A model generated the notes under the pieces. That model was not told where the DNA came from. It saw only the letters and a list, made by a program, of their open reading frames with translations, and did no database searches. Shown here piece after piece: positions 14,101 through 29,100 of a stretch of 64,000 bases of DNA (position 1 is the stretch's first letter; the number at the start of each line of letters is the position of its first letter). Position numbers and translations under genes: made by a program. Source of the stretch: Balanoglossus misakiensis (Eukaryota; Hemichordata). The stretch is taken from NCBI GenBank assembly GCA_040954595.2, contig CM082576.2, positions 5,766,001-5,830,000 on the forward strand, read 5' to 3'.

Positions 14101-17100
14101 GGTCCTTCCTCCTCTGGTAAACTGGATGCAATCTGCAAATCAGAACCGATGCAATGTCAGTGTATGCTGTGTTGGGTGCAGTAAAGTGATTGGCTGAATT
14201 GGAGAAAGAGACAGAGAGCTGTGTTATTCAGTTCTTTGACTTACACTCCATAAGGAATCTATGGAATTCCTGCGATGCCATTCTTCGGCCGATTTTGTCC
14301 TGTTTGGTTGTTCATCGTCTGGTTGGAATAAATCAGCCAGCATTTTGGACCAGAGAGAAGCTGCAGCCTGCATGAGAAAATAAGACCATATCATGACATG
14401 GAACAATGTACATAATTAGATTTGAAGTTTCAGAACGAGAGTTTGTGTAAACTATTCTAAGAAAGGCATATCAAATTCACATAAAAATGTGGTCAATGAC
14501 AGACATTTTTCATACAAAACTTGCTGCTTTTTCTTTCAATAACAAGTCATTATGTGTAAAATTACCTGTGCATCGTTGGCCAAGTTCCGCCCAGAAACCG
14601 GTCTCTCCAAGATGGCGGACGCAACAGCCGAAGCGTGATCTTCCAGCTGTTCCATCTGAGATTTGGTCGACACTCCGGTTTTGGCGGAAATTCCTGACTT
14701 GCCAGACTTACTGGACTTCATAGACTTCACTGATTCTGTTCTCGGAGAAAGATGACCCACTGGAACTGAGATGTGGCTTTTTTCATCTGAAGAAAAAAGA
14801 CAACCGAACCACAATGAGAAACTTCCTCCAGTCTTCATATTCACACCAAGTTTCACACCACGTAGTGTCACTCATCATATCTTTTACACGTAGGATTACT
14901 TGATTTGGTAAAACATTGTTCAAATTTCTATCATTGGTGGACGTTAAATTTTGCAGTTTTTTAATGTACCCATCAGTTTTGTCATAAGTTTTTTGGATGC
15001 TCAATTTTGGACTTTAGGTGTTCAAAATTAGGCCAATAGTCATTATTTTGTAAAATTATGAGCATTGCTTTTATCACGGTCAACATTTTATCACACCACA
15101 CACCCTCTCAAGTCTAAGCCTAATATTACTTTTCTTTTTAGACAAACAAAAATGAACGAACAGTCTGTCAAGCTGAAATGTGAGAGACAATCATCAGTAC
15201 AACAATGAACTACTGTAACTATCATCACAATTGAAAAAAAAAAGATGACAGAACATTAGATAGTCTTACACAGACAGAGTCTGATGTCTGAAATGTATTT
15301 GAAACCATGAGCTTATTGGTGGTACATGTATGTGTTACATGATATGTACATAAACATGTTGCATGTATGATATGTAAATGACAACAAATTAACATTAGTA
15401 CTGAACATGATGACACTGAAATGTACATCAGAACGAGTCTGTCTCAATCTGGAACCTGTTCTTAATGCACTGCCGTGTAATCCATGATAATACCATCAAA
15501 CTGGAATTATTTATTAAAGAGTTACGTATTGTCAGTTCTAACAGAGGTTCAGTGTTATCAACCTGATGGTAATACATCATGGACAGCAAGGAAGTACTTT
15601 AAGAACAGGCTATGTTTGCTTTGATAGTGCACCAAGCAACTAGACGTCTTTCAGAGAACAACTGTCTGTCCTCTCTGTCAACCTAATGTCTCGCAGAGTA
15701 GTGATCACCTGGACACAGGCTAGGCACCCAGTGGCAGTGTGAGTGTCCACCCTGTTTATTTGTTTTTCCACAATTTGTGTCTTGGCATGGCCTTCATATT
15801 CGATGATGATGTGACATGACAATCAAATCACACCGCTTCAATCGCTATATACCAGACAACCTGACTTGACAGAGAGGAATGACAGTAATGCCATGAATAA
15901 CATCAAGATTCTAAAACACTTTGCAGCATGCAGGCAACACGACAGAAGCTCCCCTGGAAGAAGATGAGCTGATGAATTTTACAATGGAAATGCGGCCACA
16001 GATACACTCTCTTTCTGAAACAGAAGCCATGTTTATATTTATGAAAAATGTCACAGCCATGACATTTTGGAATATTCCTCCACCTGTGCTAGGAAATCTT
16101 GGCAGTATAATGTGTTTTGCTGTCAGTAAATTTCTGTTGTTACCATGTCTGTGTTAATGTTTTGAGAGTTTCTTTCTGATGCATTAAGTTGAACAATGGA
16201 TTAACATTAGATTTCCAGGTTTATACAGGTGTATGGTTTTTATATGACAACAATTTTTGTGCATTGCAAAAACCTTAAGAAAAGAGATAGGCAAAAGTTC
16301 CACATATGCTGTACTGTACCAAACAAATACAAAGACATGCACAAGATACAATGACGTCAGCTCAAGACAGACACAAGCATAATCAATGATTACTGATTCA
16401 TGCACAATGTGTCTACATCAAATGATAGTTTTATACATGAAAGGGAATGCTACATAACATGGTGCCTTTCTAATACCCTAAACCCTTTTTAAATTAATAG
16501 TTTAGAGGTCAATTTTATTTGTGATATTTTTAATGAGTAAATTATTTGTTAAAATCAAAACACACCTAGCAATGTACACCCAATGGGATGTTACATGTGA
16601 GATGCCTGTATCAAGTAGTGTTGATCAGTTTTAAATTTTGGTGGTAAACGGTAAGGGAGGGAAAATGTTGAAAGTTTTGGTTCAGTGGATCGCAACAGAA
16701 ACAGTACTTATGCATTTAGTTCTATTATGTGTTAATAAGTCTGAAAATTATGTTTAAAAAAATTAGGAACACACTCAAAAGTGTTTCAATTAGATTTTCT
16801 TGATCCAAAAAAGATGTATATCACAAATTCATCAGGGAGAATTTACTGCAAACATTGCTCCTAAAAAACCCTGTGTTTTAAGGTTCATGTGCTTGCATGA
16901 TCAGTGAAATGGACTTCTGCATTGAAGCTAGGTGCAACATACAGTTTAGTTTGCTCATGTGCAGTTTATTTGTTGAAAATGGCGGCAGTGAAAACTGATG
17001 AAAAATCAACGACTGGCATATTGTGATTGAATGGAAGAATGACTAAAAACGACACACTGGATCTGACTGTTAGTATGATTTTAGTGTGTAAGCCATCAAT

Positions 17101-20100
17101 GAAAACACACACAGAAGTGAGACAACACAAGGTGGATCAAAACACACGGTTTAGTGGATGTTAATGCTACACTCCATCAAAAATACCTTCTCCATCATCA
17201 TCATGACTTAAAGCATGCAGACTTTGTGTCAAAGAACGGTAGGCGTCCTCATCCTCATCATCACCGACATCTCGGTTGTCAGCGCCTCTATAACTCCAGC
17301 GGGTGAATGACATAGTTGCGTCTATGTCCCCTGCTGTGAGGTCTTTTGCTTTTTTTGATAAAATATAAAGTTTTTGTTAGTCTTTGCTCTTCTTGGATGA
17401 GCTCCTTTGGTAAAACCTTAAACAAAACATTTACAATGGTTAGCATTAATGGTTGGGTATCTGTGTGACCGTATTTCAGTAAAAATGAAATCCCTAAATA
17501 ACCGACAATTACCCCATTTATGCCACCATTTATCTATTTATACCAAAACCTGAAATAAATTGCTGTTAATCCTGCCAAAACAAAATCACTTTTGATACCA
17601 CCAAGACCAACACTCGTATGCTGCAGTGGTCAGCAGGCTTTAACTGCACTTTTAATGTCAGATAAATCAATGTACCCTTTAGATGTGAAATCAATGACTA
17701 CTGAGCTTCTGTGGTAACAATTCAAGATTATGTTGGGTTATCCTTCCATATTGTTGAGTGAATTCCCCCTTCAATAATTGACAGGCAGGGCATACATGTA
17801 CGGCCCATCAAATTGTGTAAATCCTACAATTCCACACTGGATAGAACACTGAGTTTTTTTCCTCCTGACCTCGGAAGATTTTCAAAATATTTTGTTTGGC
17901 CAACGATTGGAAATGTCTAAGCCAGCCTTAAATGAGAAAAGCAGATGTTTTCACAGAAGCCATGAAACCATTGACTTCACATAAGTTGTTATACACTAAG
18001 AGCTATGCCACCCTAAAATGTACACACACCTAAAAGCATGCCAACAAACACCACTCATCAACATACAGCAAAACGCTAAACACTTTATCCCCATGGCAAC
18101 ATTAACCACTTACTGCTGTAGCAACAGAAGCTTTTATATGCAAAGATGCAAACAACACCTTTTACAGCATATAATGATCTTGTTCATTGGAAAAGTGTGT
18201 GAAAAACAAAGGAACAACTATTGTCTTGCCCTTGGCAGGTGCAAAATATCATCGAAAGAGGATGAAATGCGATGGTCAAAAAGTACATGTACGCTATATT
18301 TTGTTATATAATGTGAACATTTCTCATAATTATTGTACAGTATAGCTTATTGCTATATGGAAGACATCTACATAGTAAACAGTCACTAAGAAACAATGTA
18401 AAATTTGAACTGCTCAAATACAGTCAACATACAAATTTGTGCACACGTTTCTATTCAAAATTTGCAGCGGATAACATCAATTTTTACTTTTAGTAATGAA
18501 ATGCAACTTATGGTCAGTGGTATGTGATACATATATGTATATAACTTTTCATTTTTAAACAAAAAATGTGGGCAAAACAAAAGTGTTTTGGTGAAGACAT
18601 GGAAAGTACGACAGAGAATCAAGGAAAAATGTGTTTTTACCTTTTTGTGAGGAGACATGAGAAGCAGCCCTGGATTTCTTGGTGGCAACGGAGGCTGGAT
18701 AGCTTTCCCCATCGGACTCATCAGACGTTCCAAAGTCTGCAAAGTTGTACGACAAAAGAGTCAACATTGGTGGCAATTATTGGCCGGTATCAGTCTCGGA
18801 TGTGAAGTTACTTGCGTCTGCTTCAACAGAACACAGTGGAAATAGTACGTGACCTAGTCGTGTTGTCAAAGTCTTGCACTATATCTCCACTAAACTCAAA
18901 CTGCCCCATTTCCTTTTAATGATTATAGATAGAGTACACCTGGACTCAGTACCTGAAACTACACTGACATATTTCATGCCAGCTGAGAGGGCTAATGATT
19001 TGGTTGGCTGAGTAGGTGTTTTTTTCCATCTGACATGATATGGCGAACCCGAACAACACTGTGCTTTAAAACAAGGTGAACTAAAACCTATAAAATTCAT
19101 TTGTGTGAAATTTTATCGCACAGATGAGCAGATTGTCACAGCAAATCAGATCCAGGAAACCTCATTGTGCTGACACCCTGAAAAATGTCTAAAGTTGTCA
19201 TAAAGTAGGCTGATGAATGCAATGAGGGCTTACCACAGTTGTTTTGACAAACCAATATATCATGTTTACTACAGAACAGGATGGAGTCATTTGTACTACA
19301 TTAACATGCTTGAGTTTTTCAAGTGAAACCCATTCATCGTATTTGAATCATGACTAATGGAGGAATCACGCACGCTAAAGTGAAGTCCTTAATCATGACC
19401 TTGAGCTTGGTACATGTACATGTACTTAATGAAGATGCAGGTGTTGATTGAGGGAGGGAGAGTAAATTTACTAGACTGGAAAGAGTGCAAGTATTTGAAC
19501 GTGTAGACAATTGAAAACTATTTCTACATGTACTGTGTGATGTGTATGTACTCTAAGGAGGGTAAAAGTACAATACAGTAAAACCTGTTTAAACCAGATA
19601 CCAAAGGGACTGGGAATATTATTCAGTTTGCAGAGGTGTCTGGTTTATAGAGGTTCTTCTTATATGTGCTTTTATGTGAAGGGGACTGTAAAGGGTGTTT
19701 GGTGTAGACAGGTTTCCAGATAAGACAGGGTTCAGTTTAGACAGGTTTTACTGTATACGGGGGAAATCAGATTGTGGATAAGGTAGAGTGAATACTGATT
19801 CAAGATGGTGGTGGGGAGATAAGTCTTTTTCTGGGAATACTGGGAAGGATCACACAAATTCAGTGTGCAAGGGTGAGACCATTTTAGGTGGGAGGGTAAG
19901 ACCATGCCTGTGCAATGGGGGAGGGGTTCAATCTTTTTTATATTGAATGGTGAGTATTTGCACACACAAAAGGAATATTTCCATAGGAAATGATAAAATA
20001 TTTCTTGTGTGATGAAAAATATTGATTAAGGAATTGTTAAGGCATTTCTACCTGATTGACTGTCACAGTCCACAATGTTATATTCGCTTTCTTCAGCAAA

Positions 20101-23100
20101 ATGCACGAGTTTACGATTACCGGTTGCTGTAAATTTTATTGTGCGATTTCCCATGTTGGCGGCAGTGAAATAAATTACATATTTTGATGCAAGAGTATTG
20201 TTTAAGTGTGAAATACACGAAATACACATGTGTATTTCTTTAAACTTAGCAACGTTATGTGAAATCAAACAAATGGAATCATTGCACTGGCATGCTGGAA
20301 ATCAACATCACATGCAAACTTTGATGTAAAAAGGTTGCCAAAGATTATCTCCAGAAACAAAAAGAATCCACTCAATAAACTGTGCACAAATAAATGTTCA
20401 CAACGAAGAAAATCATTAAGAATAATGAAAAACATATCATTCATAAAGAGCGAAGTCATAGCACCATGATGTTCCGTTGAGCTGTTCTTCACATGAGCAG
20501 TTTCCATGGTGTACCGCTTGTTGGAAAGGGCTTAATAAATTGACAGAATATCGTTGGCTTATTTGAAACAAAAGCCTACAACTTTGCCCTTTTCAGCAAA
20601 AAGCTGCTTCACCAATAAGTGAGTTGGAATGTGCAGAAAGTTCTTGCAAGCTTCCATGCTTCGAAGTATTTTTGTGAAGGTATGTATGATATTGCATGTC
20701 AGTGGCAGCTATCAATGCCATGCTTTATCAAATAAAACCCAATCCATGCAACCACACCAATCAGACAAACAATAATATACCGAGAAATTCAAATAATTTC
20801 AAACGGTAGTATAATGAGACTGTAAATAATGAAGAGAAATTAGTGACCTATGATTGGTCGCTATATTGTAATATTCTGATCAGTGAAGCAATTTCATTCA
20901 AAGACATCTCATTTTTCCTTCAACGTTTCATTATCAACGTTTCATTATCAACCTGTTGAATCTTGCACACGATAATATTGAATTCACCTGATTCACTGAA
21001 CAGTTGTTAGAATGTTAATAAAATTAACTTAAGAATTATAATAGACCTTTTTCCTGTTATCCCAGGATGCATTTCAACAGTATTTATACAACATATGTTG
21101 TATAAATGATGCAAAAATTAATGATTTGTGTCCAATTTTTGTATCTGCTTCAATGATCAGATTACATGTATTTTAAAGTATGCCATACCAACAGCAAACA
21201 GGGGAAAAGCAGTTTATGGGTAAGGCGTACATCTTCTCCAAACTCACCAGTTTTATTTGCATCAGTCACTGCTCCAAACGAAGTCACCGATTCGTGGTCC
21301 ACACCAATAGCGCCCCCAACGCTGATAGCTTCACCTTCAGGACCATAGATCACACTACCACTCTCTGTCGTAGAAATGTGACACGTACATGAACTTGAAC
21401 TCTTAAATGCCAGGTTCTATAATGGTCACGTCTTTTTGAGAAGTGTCAGGTTTTGTAATACCATACTGTATAATTTGGATATCTTGTTTCAAATTGGCTG
21501 TGAGCACTTTGCCAAAATATTTTGTGTGTAGGAATGGCACAGAAATCATACTATTGGAATAATACACTGTGAAAGTTAAACTAATAAGATGCGACATACA
21601 CCCACCTTTCTTTGACGATTTCACACTACTCCTATAACTTTTCAGACTTCCACCTTTGAAGGAGTTATGTACACTGATAGCATCACCCAGACTTTCTGTA
21701 CTGCTTGCCAGTTGAGATCCTCCAGTCAAAATTGGTCCACTTGCTGCACAGATAAAAACAATTACTGTCAACTATCACTTCAAATATTAAAATTTCTATG
21801 GACCTTTATAGAATTGTATGTAATTTTGGAGCCTTTTTCTATTGAAAATTTGAATTCAATAGATAATATGGAAGGATACAAGATAAAGACAGACAACTAC
21901 TTTTTTACCTTTGCTGCTGAGACTATGCTTAGACGATGACTTTTTCAGTGTTGATGATTTGCTGGATTTTTGGGAGGGGTCTCTGAATAAGATTTCATTT
22001 TCATCAATGTTGATTTCCCAAGCATCAGTTTCTGAGGAACCTATGGTGAAAACAAGGCATTATATCACTCAAACTGGAAGCACCAACCATCAAGAAACCT
22101 TCAAAGTCTGTGACTGTCAGACATGCAATCAAATGAAAGGGCAGATGTGGCCTGGAGCTGAAACTTCCAAGAAGCCCTTTGTATCCTCAGACAGATCATA
22201 ATGTAGATAACATCCTTGAAAATGGTGAAGTACATCTGACTAAAATTAAGGCCATTTGCAGAAGTTTGTTTTGGAACCATGCGAAAGTCAGTCACCAAAC
22301 CCAATTGGGGGAATTATTAATCAGAGGGACTTAACCCTTTCACCTCCATTTTCACTGTGTGAAGGTCCCACATCACCATAGAAAACAATGGCATGCATAT
22401 ATCCTTGCTCATAATTCCAGTGCTTATCATGCAAAATTCGGGAAACAGATTGCATCCACCATTACAAGGTTTCATACCAATGTCATCAAAAATGATAACA
22501 TGACTATTTCTTGAATCAAACCCCCTGGTCAAGTTATTTATCGTACACCAACAAGAAAACATTGTGTGAATGATATCAGACGAAACTGTGAACCCTGACC
22601 GCTTTACTCCTTGAGATGGGTTTAGAAGGACATTTGTATACCAATCCCCAGGCAAGAACTCATAAAAAGATTTACCATGGTTACCACATGTGTAATCACC
22701 AAGTCTCCAATGAATTAAGCCTCACCTCTATCTTTCAAAACAGGTGATCAAGCTGAGCCATAGAGAAACAGAAAACAATCAATTTGTGTTTCGCAACACT
22801 TTGTTCAAATCCATCTACAATCTTTGCAATAATGACTGACACACAGTACATTTTTTGGTACTATGCTTCATGTGTATAGACATTAAAGTTGCAAGAAAAT
22901 TGAACACTTTATATCGAGCACTGTTTGTCTATGTAATGGACAATTTATGTATAAGGCACATATTGGTGCTACAACAGATAAAAGATATAAAATGATCTGA
23001 TCTCACAAGATCTGAATGGTACATTTAGAAACAAATCATTTTGAACCCTGCATTAATAACTGAATACTTCCTTAGTTTTTGACATAACTTACTTGCCCAT

Positions 23101-26100
23101 CCTTCACTAAGCTCACTCTCTGTAATAGTGGCTGGTTCCGACTGTCTGATAAAAGTCTGTTGCGGGGTGGGAGGTTCCATTGTAATGAGAGGTGGACCCT
23201 CTCCATCACCTCCACCAGCCCTCTGCATCTGTCTTGTACTTGGAATTGGAGGCAAGGTTGGAATTGCAGCCATACCAACTGTAGTGGGGGAAAAAATCGA
23301 CATTTAGATTTCTGACAATTTCCTCCCTTTGGGTGTTTTGTCAAAACTCTCTATCGCAAAATATGATGAGTACCGGTATACCGGTATATTTGAAGATATC
23401 TTTATTCCTCACATTTTTTCTCTCGCTTGACAGCTTTGGTGTATTCTTGTTTGACATTTTTGTCTGAGTAGACCGCCTTCTCGCCGTCATCGATCAATTT
23501 GGTGGAGTTGACGCTGACCATCACCTGAATAAACAGAAAATGTGGAATATGGTTAGGAACAGAAAGACTGTTGAATAGTTTGTATCCAGTTACAGTGGTC
23601 ATTTATGAATAAATCACATCAGTCGGTTGTCTACAGATTTACCAACTGAATCTATACTGCAGAGAGATTGATGATCAGTAACACTGCATATTCATTATAG
23701 GGGTGGCATGCATGCTGTGCTGGAAAAAAACATTACTAAAACGCTGGCAGGATGGTGATAGGATCATAAATCATGTTACATGTATATTTGTGGACTGGAG
23801 CTGTTTAACCTGTACCATATATACATGTAGTTTCATGTCTTTTTCATAAGCGTGCTGTAAATTCAACCTGAGACAATTTGACTTAACAAGCTGTCGACTC
23901 AACATGAAAGTCTGTTGCAGAGTGCCTGCCATGTTGCTTCACTTTCTCAAAATCAGCATGGCAATAATTGTAGAGATGTATAATATACATGTACATGTAT
24001 ATACAAATGTAACAAACAACACACAGGGAATGTTCCTCTGAATGAATGCAGACCTGTGTATACGTCAGATGTAGACTGCATGCATCCCTTGGAGGGATGT
24101 ACAGGGACATTGTGTGGGCACGTATCTCTTGGTCAGAGATTGTTTAGGGATATCTCTAAGAGGAATGTATCTTGGAGGGATAATTAGAGGACTAGGGGAA
24201 GAAAGTGTCTTGGGGGTTGACTCTTTCATACCCAAGTAAAAAAACAATGTGTTTCATGACAACAGACAAATGGAGGGGAAGTGCACGCCATGGTTCTACA
24301 ATTACTTGACTTACTTCACTCTCTACTTCGTTCTCTAATTGTTCCTCAGTTTCCTCATAAATGACAGAGTCACAATGAGAAAGTGTATAATCCTGAGGCA
24401 TTGTGAGATAGCGGGTGAAAGAAGTAACAGTGACAGTGGGTGTCATACACAAGGACAATCTTTGCATCATAAAAGACAGGAAGACAGAAAGGAACCTTGA
24501 ATTCTTTCTTCACCAAAAATCACACCAAACAGGCAACAAAAATACTCTGCAATCCTGGGGATCTGTCTTGGTAGATTTTATATAACCTGCCCATGCTCTC
24601 GAAATGCATGCAGTCTGCAGTCGTTTGTGAAAATACAATGTTTGCATGTGGGCAACGTGGTGGCAAGCAACAATCAGGAACAAGTATTAAAAATTCTACA
24701 AAAATTAGCCCCCTACAAAAAACGACGACCAAAAACCAACGCACATAAAAAAAACTGTCACCAGGACTAATTCCTGTTTCCATGGCTACAAGCCTGACCC
24801 CGAAACTACTACAACCTATTAAAATACACTCCTGGTAGGTGCCCAATTAAAGCTTCATGCACTACTGCTTGATATCAAATTGGTTCAATCTATCTTTCGT
24901 TACACCTGTAATCAACCACATAGCAACATGAAGGTGGATGCCATTTTTGTGCAGACAGGAGCATAGTTCCTGTCTGTGTTAGCATATTTCCTCAGCAATA
25001 ATATCAATCTTTTCCTTATGACTGCAACATTGTATGCATCATTCTGTTGCCATGTGATTGTTCCAGTTGTGGTTGGTGCAACAGCGTGTCACACTGGCTG
25101 TATGAAGTGATTACAGTGGCAGGTGTGTTTGGGAACCTCGGTAGGGAAGGGGCGTGCCTATGTTTCATGCTTGGTGATGTACATGTTGGGTTACCAGTAC
25201 ATGTACATGTGATTGCATCCGTGATTCTAGGAGAAATTCCATCATGGTATCACTACAGCCTCCATGCAATATTTCTAACTTACAGTGGCCTGTGAAGGGT
25301 GCATGGTGCCAATACCAGAGTCCTACATGACAGAGTGAAATGTTACCATTAGTGTGAAGGAATAAGAGAAAGAAGGGACAGACGTAGAAATGGCACAATT
25401 AGTAACTGTTGTATGAAAGACCTAATGATGGCTTGGCTTTCCATCTTTGATGACCTCACGCCAAAACACCAACCAAGTACAATACAATATTCTGATGGGA
25501 AAGTATGATATAAAAAAAATCACCATACACAGCATAGCATGCTAAAACTTCCCAACCAGACAGTGATAAAAAGGGCAAAAAAACTGTCAAATCCAGGGTC
25601 AATTGCCAAGTGTGGTTGCAATCTAATGATTAAAATGTTAAAGGACAAACTATATGTGGATTTTCTGTGTCTACATAAAAGAGAACTCTGTGCTTTGACT
25701 AAAGACAACTACATGTACATGTAATATTTATTGTGGCATTGCTTCAAAATCCATCATGCATATCTTTCCCCATTAAACTCCTAATTCACACCACCAAAGC
25801 TTGGTTCTCCACTCTCGTTGTGTTCAATCGTATGGTGTGAAGCCATCCATACAGAGAGGGCTGGTGTGAGGGGACAAATAATTGATTAAAACCACAGTGC
25901 AGAAATACACGTTCCTCCCATGTCATGCAAACCAACACCTGCATGCATGTGATTGGTTTAAAAAACAGAACCCTAAATTACACAGGTGTGCTTCACTAAT
26001 TAACATGGCAGTAGTGGTTCGGATGTCGGAATACCTGTGTGTCGCGTTCCAGTCCTTCCTTGGGAGTTGTTGGCTGCTATTTACGAAAATAAAGCAAACT

Positions 26101-29100
26101 ACTAGCACATAATGCAACATAAAAAAGAACACTTTCCCAAAATTGGTCAAGATACATGTTAACCCATATCACATTCTTACGTCTATGTGATACTGAAAAT
26201 GCTGATAGCCTATTGACAGACTGATATTTTTTATAATCAATTTAAAAGAGTGTTCTGAACAGAATTATCAATAGCTTGCAAGTATCTTGGCTATCTTAGT
26301 GAATATTACTCACAAAATTGCTGTTCATTGTCAGCCTCTCTTGTGACTGCAAGATGGTTTCTAACAACTGTTTCACTTACATCAATAGCTTGTTCCATAT
26401 TGATATCTCTGATGCTCGGTGGCGATGGAGGCCTTGGAGTCTTGCCTCCGAGTTTGGCCATGGACTCTTCCAACATCTGCTGCTGATGATGCAAGGCACT
26501 CTGTACAAGTAACCTCTGCAGGACCTTATGCTGTTGCTCTCTCTCCAGATCGGCGTAGGAGACGGCGCGAGCTTTGTCGTCTTCGTCTCGTGCGATCGCC
26601 GCAATTGAGCCGTGCACTGAACCCTTAGAGTCTTTGCCCGCTGACCCTGTGCGACCTTCTGAAGGAGTGTCTGAAGAATATAAAATGAAAATTCCTTCAA
26701 TAACATATTTCTAGGAAGTAGCACTGTAGCCATGCTGATCGTCAATACAAAATAAAGTCAGGTTCGATAGCACTATATAGCTCATGCTTCATCATTCATC
26801 AGACGATCTATAGAGTGCTATCGAATCTGATTTTATTTTATATTTCTAGCAGCAACTGAACAATATTTTATAGAACATTTTTCCTTGTCCTTCTTGAACA
26901 TCTCAAAAGTAATAATTACAACACACAGATGCACAAATCTTTTCTCTCACCTGAGACTCCGCTGTCAGGTCTGATTTTATAAAACTCGTAACTTTCTAGA
27001 CTTCCCGGAGACATCAGCATATTCCTGTTGATTCTGTACGGAGTGGGATTATCCGACAGATCATCATTGATCCGTCTGTACAGGTGTGGTAGTAAGGCGT
27101 TCTGTTGGAACAAATTCTTGTCCCAGATGTGACCTTGTTTTATAGGAGAAAGAGAAGTTGAAAGCAAATGAAAACCAATCCGAAAGAAATGTCATACAAG
27201 TCAGATTACTCATGTCTGTCTTTTGCACAGTACCACTCAACAAATTGAGAAATCAACCATATGCAGTGTGGAGCATATGACAATAAATTTGAAGTTATTT
27301 TGTTTACATGTACGTCTAATAGATTATACAGTTTGTGATTTCTCAAAGAGTAAAGAGCAAAACTCAGATGTCATATTATAGATTTACCCTTTTTTACAAG
27401 ACAGTGTCACTTCAAGATAATTAAAAAAATCATACATGATTATTTCAAAGTGTTCATGTTAGTGGTGATTCAGAATAGCTTTCTGCGCAAATGATTATAA
27501 ACTGTGGTGGAAGTATCTGCTCAAACCTTTTGTCCTAAGTGTGTTCAGAATTGTGTCATCCCAGCTTCTTGACCAATTCGCCATGTACCGTTTAGCTGAA
27601 AACCCCGGGCGCACATTTCTGAATTCTGGCAGTTTATTTCGGCGAAGAAAATTGAAATACATCTGTTCAGCATTTCCCTCATCGCCATCCTGCAAAGTCA
27701 AGAAATAAATATCAGTTTTTGTTTGATAGTAATACATGTACATGCTTTGATTTTTGTCAAAAAAATTTAAAAAGTGAAAGCATTAAAAAATGTGTAAACA
27801 TTAAACTTTTCAATATTTTGGGGGGCTTAAAAGACAACAAAACTGTTTAACCATGCAGTACAAAAAAATTAAGATCATCCATGAAAGGCAGAATTTCGAA
27901 AATAACATGCATGCAAAAAAGAGACTCATTATTCATCTCAGGAGGGATAAAATGATTTTTCCTCCAAGAAGCTCAAGTTTATAACACCACACCAGTGCAC
28001 ATAAATGCTTTTAAAGCATGTTTTTTTTTGGTGAAACCATAATTGCACCACTGTCAAAAATCGAATTCATACTTGAATTGTCTGCCTGTTAATGACCAAA
28101 AAAAATTACTACGACACACATGTACATGTACCATGTGCTGTACATAGCATTTTGAACAAGTGTCTGTAATACAAGTGTTGTCATTAATATTTATTAGCAC
28201 TCAGGGGCATCTGGGTAACAAAATGTAAGTTGCAGGAAGTGCACAGGGTAAAGATCCAAACATTTTGTCAGGATTATGTCAATTTTCACATCTTGCAAAA
28301 TTGTGTACTGTAATGATTGTTGGTTTATATACGAAGATTGGCACATCAAGTCAGACCTCTCATGATAGTTAAATTTAGTATAAAGCTTTCCACTTAATAA
28401 TGCAAACAGTAAACATCAATGGGTCCGATTCAGACTGATTGCTTTGCTATGAATCCTCAGAGATAGCAAGTATGGATGGTTTTGTCCAGTCAGCAATCCA
28501 ATTATGCATTTTCTTTAGCTATCAGATTAGAATGATCATCTCATTAGATGTTCCTCAGTTGCCATGGCATTATTGAATATCCAAGGACACAGTTCCCAAT
28601 CAGGCAATAGCAACTGGAAAACTGCCTGTATATTCCGACTGATTCCGAAATGCTATCGACAGGAATTATGAATACTGTAAATTATTCATCACACAGAAAT
28701 ATCACAGGTGGAATATATACCCTTAGGGAACCTCATAAGCTGGGGGCAATCAGATTTCTTAGAAAAATCACATCCTGCTGGTTTTATTTGAATTTTAATG
28801 AATAAGTAATGATACCGTTTAGCAGATACCTTTAGGGAACCTCATGTACAGTACCATACTACTGGGACAGTCAGATTTCTCAGGAACACAACATCCCTGC
28901 CACTAACCTTGGACTCATCAAATATTTACTTTCTCCACCCACAGACATTCTCTGATTAGGACAATTCTCTGAATCCAATGCAGGTATCATATGTTAAAAT
29001 ATTAATTCTGAGGGAAATGTGTATATCAGTGCTAATGTTGCGGGGGTTTTCATTGTGACGGTACAAACGGGGAAAAACATGCGGTGACAACTTTGATAAT

